Source: Actinomadura chibensis NBRC 106107
GTDB taxonomy: Bacteria > Actinomycetota > Actinomycetes > Streptosporangiales > Streptosporangiaceae
Assembly: GCF_001552135.1 (NCBI RefSeq)
Contig: NZ_BCQP01000085.1
Location: forward strand, 1 to 41,324
Length of the DNA stretch: 41,324 nucleotides
Direction of reading: 5' to 3'
Shown here: positions 41,160-41,324 of the stretch, piece by piece
How the letters are laid out: the number at the start of each line of letters is the position of its first letter
How positions within the stretch are numbered: the first letter of the stretch is position 1
Translations under genes and position numbers: made by a program
The notes under the pieces: model-generated
What the model was told of the DNA's origin: nothing
Database searches by the model: none
Seen by the model: only the letters and a program-made list of their open reading frames with translations

Positions 41160-41324
41160 CCCGCACCCAGAAAACCCACCGGTCACGCCCCAAAGCCCCG
41201 CCGCCGGTGCACAGGGCGCCACGCCGGAGGCGCCCACCACCGGAACACGAGTCGTGCGACCGGAGACGCCAAGCGGCGGGGCACGGGGCGGGCGGCCGTA
41301 GGCCGCCAAGGCCGGAGGCCGCAC
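41160..41324. repeat. Hairpin-rich GC repeat region at the right edge
   Basis: The stretch has repeated GCCGGAGGC units (about 41222-41232 and 41310-41320) and a 7-base inverted repeat GGCGGCC-GTA-GGCCGCC (41291-41307). No ribosome site or family pattern supports the open frame here. It may be part of a repeat or terminator continuing beyond the window. Confidence 0.5.

Noticed and set aside
41130..41324. Minus-strand open frame at the right edge
   Set aside because: Pro/Gly/Arg-rich, no start signal, overlapping hairpins and repeats; it could only be supported by sequence beyond the window.
1..41324. CRISPR arrays, tRNA or rRNA genes, insertion sequences, attachment sites
   Set aside because: No regularly spaced repeats, cloverleaf-like sequence, transposase motifs or terminal inverted repeats were seen on either strand by eye.

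Overview
The window is very GC-rich (about 72-75% by eye), with strong G/C preference at third codon positions, frequent GTG starts and many 4-base start/stop overlaps. Its gene families (type I PKS, SARP, LAL regulator, DUF5988, XRE/DUF5753, DUF574-type methyltransferase, DUF3052) point to a filamentous actinomycete, plausibly Actinomadura/Thermomonosporaceae or a relative of Streptomyces. The genus is a guess; no rRNA or tRNA is present to fix it.

Region 1 (1 to about 22.8 kb) is the end of a polyketide gene cluster. A type I PKS cut off at the left edge (1-10280) carries the end of one module, a full KS-AT-DH-KR-ACP module with a methylmalonyl-type AT, and a last module KS-DH-KR-ACP whose AT is missing although both flanking linkers remain. 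It ends in a docking-type tail, not a thioesterase. Next come five tightly packed genes (10333-15415): KASIII-like, FkbH-like glyceryl-transfer protein, free ACP, stand-alone E2-type acyltransferase and alpha/beta-hydrolase-fold protein. This is the known gene set for making a tetronate ring from a glyceryl unit and a polyketide chain, then acetylating and eliminating to an exocyclic double bond (agglomerin and spirotetronate logic). The product is therefore predicted to be a tetronate or spirotetronate polyketide. A facing operon (17327-15491, minus) encodes DUF5988, type II thioesterase and a SARP. A large LAL regulator, a CPA2 antiporter and a TetR regulator follow on the plus strand. ACCCCTA/TAGGGGT elements recur in both intergenic regions around the LAL gene and may be the operator of a cluster regulator.

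Region 2 (22.9-28.1 kb) is a mixed accessory segment: XRE/DUF5753 regulator, DUF574-like methyltransferase, alpha/beta hydrolase, a small minus-strand protein, and a two-gene FAD oxidoreductase / LLM flavin oxidoreductase operon.

Region 3 (28.1-33.5 kb) is a LacI-controlled catabolic unit: a LacI regulator divergent from an unrecognised internally duplicated membrane protein, a YtcJ-like amidohydrolase and an amidase-signature enzyme. A TTGACA promoter followed at once by CAAACGTTTG-type operator sequence lies between them.

Region 4 (33.5-38.8 kb) is a three-gene minus-strand operon: a small effector-associated-type protein, a TPR protein and a 1042-residue TPR-CHAT protease with an intact His/Cys dyad. 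It looks like a bacterial conflict or defence system. A DUF3052 gene diverges from it.

Region 5 (38.8-41.3 kb) is an fmdB - amiS/ureI-like - fmdA operon for uptake and hydrolysis of short amides, then a hairpin-rich non-coding right edge.
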